A DNA stretch of 8,681 nucleotides, taken from NCBI GenBank assembly GCA_051003795.1, contig JBPCKZ010000003.1, positions 1 to 8,681 of the forward strand, in the 5' to 3' direction. The notes under the pieces are model-generated. The model was given only the letters and a program-made list of their open reading frames with translations. It searched no databases and had not been told where the DNA came from. Numbering within the stretch: position 1 is the stretch's first letter; each line of letters begins with the position of its first letter. Positions 6,338 to 8,681 of this stretch are shown here, piece after piece. Made by a program: the position numbers and the translations under genes. Source of the DNA: JALYXS01 sp051003795. Its GTDB lineage: Bacteria; Acidobacteriota; Terriglobia; Bryobacterales; Bryobacteraceae.

Positions 6338-6641
6338 GGAATGCCTGACGATGTTATCAGATGCGGGGGCGGCCGCGTCTTTTTCGTGCCGACGCGATGG
6401 CATGGGTCCCGAAACCGCGCCGATAATAGCGCGGCGCCCGCTTGTCCTGCCTTCTGACTGTACGGATCTAAAGTGTCTCGACGATCGCATCCCGCGAGAC
6501 GCGCTTATGTTGCGCGACGGATCGCGGAATGAAGTTCCAACGACGGCAAAGCACTTCCGCCGGATGCCGCCCCGCTACCGCAACTCGTTCCATGAGCCGG
6601 CTTGGGTGAAGACGAAACTCCCGGTACTTTATTCTTGACAG
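6338..6641. other. 304-bp divergent intergenic region between the cox operon and the aminotransferase
   Basis: No convincing gene is seen here: frames that stay open are Arg-rich and continue as shadows of neighbours. Both outward promoters (leftward for coxS, rightward for the aminotransferase) should lie inside. Possible boxes are a leftward TATTAT at 6428-6423 without a matching -35, and the rightward pair listed separately. A small dyad CGCGC/GCGCG with a 7-nt loop lies near 6499-6515. No tRNA, riboswitch or strong operator could be recognised. Confidence 0.5.
6602..6630 (+). promoter_or_regulatory. Weak promoter candidate for the aminotransferase gene
   Basis: TTGGGT (6602-6607) and TACTTT (6625-6630) are separated by 17 bp, the ideal sigma70 spacing, but each box matches the consensus at only about 3 of 6 positions. 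The -10 would end 11 nt before the GTG start, so the transcript would have almost no leader. That fits the absence of a Shine-Dalgarno sequence there. Confidence 0.2.
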
Positions 6642-7784
6642 GTGTTCTCCTCCCGCCTCGATTGGGATCTCCGGCCCAACGCGATTTCCGCGATGCTCTC
6701 CGCCAAGCGGCGCGATGGTTCGCAACTTCTCGATCTCACGGAATCGAACCCGACTCACGCGGGGTTTGAGTACCCTGCCGAGGCGATCGTGACAGCCTTC
6801 GCCGATCCGCGATCCATGGTTTACGATCCGTCGCCGGCGGGCCTCCCGGCGGCGCGCGAGCGGGTTGCCGCCTTGCATGGCGTGTCCGCCGGTCGCGTCC
6901 TGCTCACCACCAGCACCAGCGAAGCGTACTCGTGGTTGTTCAAGCTTCTCGCGAATCCAGGCGATGAGGTCTTGGTTCCCCGCCCCTCGTATCCACTGTT
7001 TGAGTTTCTCGCCGCGCTGGAGTCGGTGACGGTGGGGCATTATCCGCTGGTCTACCACGAGGGTTGGTTCATCGACTTCGATGCGCTCAAAAAGCGGATC
7101 GCCCCGCGAACGCGCGCCATCGTTCTGGTGAATCCGAATAATCCGACCGGCTCCTATCTTAAGCGCGATGAACTGGCGCAACTCCTGGCGATCTGCCGCG
7201 AGCGGGATCTGGCGATCGTTTCGGACGAAGTGTTCGCCGACTACGCCCTATGCGCCGATGCGGGGCGCGTCGTCACGCTGGCGGACTCGGGCGGCGTGCT
7301 CACGTTCCGATTGAGCGGCCTCTCGAAGACAGTTGGATTGCCGCAGATGAAGCTGGGTTGGATCTTAATTGGCGGAGAGGTTCAAGTTTGCGAACAGGCC
7401 GTCGCGCGGCTGGAGCTGATTGCCGATACGTACCTTTCAGTGGGAACACCGGTGCAGTACGCGCTGCCCGCTCTGCTGGAAGCCAAGTCGGCCATTCAGG
7501 CGCAGATCCTCGACAGGCTTCGGCGGAATCTCCGATTTCTAAAGACTGCGGTGGATGCGTCGCCTTGCCGCCTACTGGATGTAGAGGGCGGTTGGTATGC
7601 GACGTTGCGCGTTCCTCGCGTCCGCACGGAAGAGGAATGGGTTCTGCAACTGCTCGGCACGAGCGATGTGCTGGTGCAACCGGGCTATTTCTACGATTTC
7701 GATTCCGAAGCGTTCCTGGTATTGAGCCTGTTGACCCGGCCGGAGATCTTTCAAGAAGGCGTGCGCCGGATTTTGGATCGGTAA
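6642..7784 (+). CDS. PLP-dependent aminotransferase, class I/II (fold type I)
   Basis: 380-residue aminotransferase of the aspartate-aminotransferase superfamily, which transfers an amino group between an amino acid and a 2-oxo acid using PLP. Visible residues: TESNPT near 33-38; TSTSEAYSWLF (90-100) for the PLP phosphate region; RPSYPLFEF (114-122); NPNNPTG (164-170) with N167; SDEVFADY (194-201) with D195, which pairs with the pyridine nitrogen; and SGLSKT with K229, the expected Schiff-base lysine. The C-terminal position that usually holds the substrate-carboxylate Arg (as in RLS or RIS) reads FLVLSLLT. GTG at 6642 is the first possible start, because an in-frame TGA lies at 6636-6638; the N-terminal RLDWDLRPN looks family-like and should be kept. 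No ribosome-binding site is visible. Substrate unknown; neighbours do not indicate a pathway. Confidence 0.88.
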   Translation: MFSSRLDWDLRPNAISAMLSAKRRDGSQLLDLTESNPTHAGFEYPAEAIVTAFADPRSMVYDPSPAGLPAARERVAALHGVSAGRVLLTTSTSEAYSWLFKLLANPGDEVLVPRPSYPLFEFLAALESVTVGHYPLVYHEGWFIDFDALKKRIAPRTRAIVLVNPNNPTGSYLKRDELAQLLAICRERDLAIVSDEVFADYALCADAGRVVTLADSGGVLTFRLSGLSKTVGLPQMKLGWILIGGEVQVCEQAVARLELIADTYLSVGTPVQYALPALLEAKSAIQAQILDRLRRNLRFLKTAVDASPCRLLDVEGGWYATLRVPRVRTEEEWVLQLLGTSDVLVQPGYFYDFDSEAFLVLSLLTRPEIFQEGVRRILDR

Positions 7785-7788
7785 CGCG

Positions 7789-8145
7789 CTAAGGCTTCAC
7801 TACGGTCGGGTTCGTTGGATCAACCGGCTTCACCGGGTTCGTCCGATCGCTGGGCGTGCGCGGTGGAACGGGCAGGCTCTTCGGGCGCATCGGGTCCGGG
7901 TTCGTAGGGTCGGACGGATTCATGGGGACCGTCGTTGCGCTTTTTCCGGGTGTCGCGTCTGTTCCGGATTGGCTGGTACTTCCGTTTCGTTTGCCGTGGC
8001 GGCGTGCATGGCGCTTCGCAGAGCCTTGTCCATTTTCCGGCGTGCTTTGTCCCGCGTTCGAGGGCGCTTGCGATTCAGCCGGGGGCGGACTCTGGGCGAA
8101 CGCCGCGGTGCCCAGATAAATCACTATGGTCGCTGCTTTTCTCAT
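7789..8145 (-). CDS. Small secreted Pro/Thr/Asn-rich repeat protein, unknown function
   Basis: 118-residue protein not recognised as any family. The start MRKAATIVIYLGTAAFAQS is a short Sec-type signal peptide with likely cleavage after AFA (residue 17). The mature part is low-complexity and presumably disordered. It has a Pro/Ser/Gln stretch (18-40), a basic patch KRHARRHGKR (about 44-53), then a Pro-rich tail built from NP-containing units (MNPSDP, TNPDP, TNPVKPVDP, TNPTVVKP). ATG 8145 is supported by GAGGA 7 nt upstream; reading further upstream in frame runs into the LytTR gene and loses the signal peptide. It lies 55 nt downstream of the LytTR gene on the same strand, and its stop is 4 bp from the convergent aminotransferase stop. 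A periplasmic or surface role is inferred. Confidence 0.65.
   Translation of the reverse strand: MRKAATIVIYLGTAAFAQSPPPAESQAPSNAGQSTPENGQGSAKRHARRHGKRNGSTSQSGTDATPGKSATTVPMNPSDPTNPDPMRPKSLPVPPRTPSDRTNPVKPVDPTNPTVVKP
7808..7925 (-). repeat. Degenerate repeats encoding (D/S)xTNP units
   Basis: The 3' part of the small secreted gene holds similar 14-nt segments reading, on the plus strand, GGGTTCGTTGGATC (7808-7821), GGGTTCGTCCGATC (7835-7848) and GGGTTCGTAGGGTC (7898-7911). A more diverged one, starting GGATTCATGGGG, lies near 7917. Each encodes DPTNP, DRTNP or a close variant in the leftward frame. Spacing is irregular, so this is an old or selected repeat rather than a fresh tandem array. 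Confidence 0.55.
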
Positions 8146-8186
8146 CGTCGTATCCTCATCACGATTGTATTCCGATCCGGCAACGA

Positions 8187-8200
8187 AGGCGTGGGCGCCT
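8187..8200 (-). terminator. Possible hairpin directly after the LytTR stop codon
   Basis: AGGCG and CGCCT (5 bp, 4-nt loop) begin at the base after the leftward TAG of the LytTR gene. The stem is short and followed by TCGTT rather than a T-tract, so termination or attenuation before the small secreted gene is only a possibility. Confidence 0.2.
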
Positions 8201-8681
8201 CTACCAGTCAAGCTTGCGCCGCAGATCCGCCGTATAGCGCCGGCCGATCGCGACGATCCCGCCACTCTGCAAACGCAACGTCGCTCCCCCTTTCCCGAGC
8301 GGTTCCAACACGCCGATTTTTCCGAGATTGACAATCGCCTGCTTGTGGACGCGCGCAAACCGTTCGGGATCGAGCGCCGCTTCCAGCTCGCGTAGGGTCT
8401 TCTCCACCAGAAAACGTCCATCGGCCGTAATCGCGAAAACGAGGTCCTCATCCGCCACGAACGCCTCCACCGTGTCGATTGCAAGCACGTGCAACTGGCG
8501 TAACTTCTTGCCCACCACGCGCTGAATGGACTGCCCTTTCTGGAGCGCCGCCATCAGGCGATCCAGCCCGTTCCGGGTCCCCGTGTCGCGTAGCTTGGCG
8601 ACAGCTCGCATCTGAACGTCGAGAAAAACGGCGTCGGGATGAAGCGCGGCGATGGATTCAAGCGCGGCTAGACCGTCGGCG
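8201..8681 (-). CDS. LytTR-family response regulator with shortened receiver domain, N-terminus beyond the right edge
   Basis: DNA-binding response regulator of the AlgR/LytTR type; 159 residues are visible. Numbering from the first complete codon at the edge, residues 1-23 read as the middle of a receiver domain: ADGLAALESIAALHPDAVFLDVQ, with D21 the expected phosphoacceptor. Residues 54-159 form a complete LytTR DNA-binding domain (AIDTVEAFVADEDLVFAI, then RFLVEKTLRELEAALDPERFARVHKQAIVNLGKI, then GGIVAIGRRYTADLRRKL). The oddity lies between them. Straight after FLDVQM comes a linker-like RAVAKLRDTGTRNGLDRLMAAL, whereas a normal receiver would run on for about 60 more residues with the switch Thr/Ser and the KP lysine. 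The frame is unbroken. The upstream part of the gene, and probably its kinase, lie past the edge. LytTR identity is firm; activity of the receiver is doubtful. Confidence 0.87.
   Translation of the reverse strand, partial: ADGLAALESIAALHPDAVFLDVQMRAVAKLRDTGTRNGLDRLMAALQKGQSIQRVVGKKLRQLHVLAIDTVEAFVADEDLVFAITADGRFLVEKTLRELEAALDPERFARVHKQAIVNLGKIGVLEPLGKGGATLRLQSGGIVAIGRRYTADLRRKLDW

Noticed and set aside
4961..6457. 498-codon plus-strand open frame opposite coxL and coxS
   Set aside because: Same reason: antisense shadow of genes with complete catalytic and cluster motifs, and no family-like sequence of its own.
6338..6490. 51-codon upstream extension of coxS
   Set aside because: No similarity to CoxS N-termini; the ATG at 6337 gives the canonical beginning MKRKINLTING.
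6635..6640. Perfect TTGACA as a -35 box
   Set aside because: It lies directly before the GTG, and nothing like a -10 box follows 16-18 bp later, within the coding sequence.
6468..7181. 237-codon minus-strand frame opposite the aminotransferase start
   Set aside because: Arg-rich shadow; the plus strand holds all aminotransferase motifs.
8146..8484. Upstream extension of the small secreted protein
   Set aside because: Runs through the LytTR gene in a wrong frame and would bury the signal peptide; the ATG at 8145 has a good ribosome-binding site.
1..8681. CRISPR array, tRNA/rRNA, insertion sequence, phage genes or anti-phage cluster
   Set aside because: No regular repeat-spacer pattern, RNA gene fold, transposase or terminal inverted repeats were seen; VapBC is the only element commonly linked with mobility, and it shows no flanking duplication.

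Overview
The window is GC-rich (roughly 60 % by eye), densely coded chromosomal DNA. The gene families (a TPR protein with a c-type haem motif, LytS/LytTR signalling, a form II 'cox' molybdo-hydroxylase cluster, VapBC) and the protein style resemble soil Acidobacteriota of the Solibacter/Bryobacter kind. That placement is inferred from general resemblance, not from a marker gene.

Layout, left to right. (1) Positions 1-1404, minus strand: a TPR protein with one C-terminal CxxCH motif, followed 13 nt later by a LytS-type membrane histidine kinase that runs off the left edge. (2) 1405-1574: a divergent promoter region with a dyad and a 9-bp direct repeat. (3) 1575-2206, plus strand: a VapB/VapC toxin-antitoxin pair with overlapping genes; the toxin begins at a GTG. 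(4) 2221-6337, minus strand: a tight operon coxS-coxL-coxM-coxG (gap or overlap of 3-4 nt at each junction). It encodes the [2Fe-2S], molybdenum, FAD and CoxG/SRPBCC subunits of a molybdenum hydroxylase. The active-site loop of the large subunit is AYRGAGR and the gene order is S-L-M. Both mark a form II enzyme, whose substrate is uncertain, rather than a proven CO dehydrogenase. (5) 6338-6641: a 304-bp divergent intergenic region. (6) 6642-7784, plus strand: a fold-type I PLP aminotransferase, GTG start, with no recognisable ribosome-binding site. (7) 7789-8145, minus strand: a small secreted protein with a Pro/Thr/Asn-rich repeated tail. (8) 8201 to the right edge, minus strand: a LytTR response regulator whose receiver domain appears to lack its second half.

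How the genes work together. CoxS, CoxM and CoxL should assemble into one (SML)2 type hydroxylase passing electrons Mo -> 2 x [2Fe-2S] -> FAD, with CoxG as a membrane or maturation partner. No molybdenum-cofactor sulfuration or maturation gene (CoxDEF, XdhC type) is in view. The VapBC pair is self-contained. The kinase and the LytTR regulator lie about 7.5 kb apart at opposite ends; nothing in the sequence shows that they are partners. No CRISPR array, rRNA, tRNA, insertion sequence or prophage gene was seen. The most unusual item is the internally shortened response regulator; the form II hydroxylase with a short CoxG and the TPR/CxxCH protein come next.
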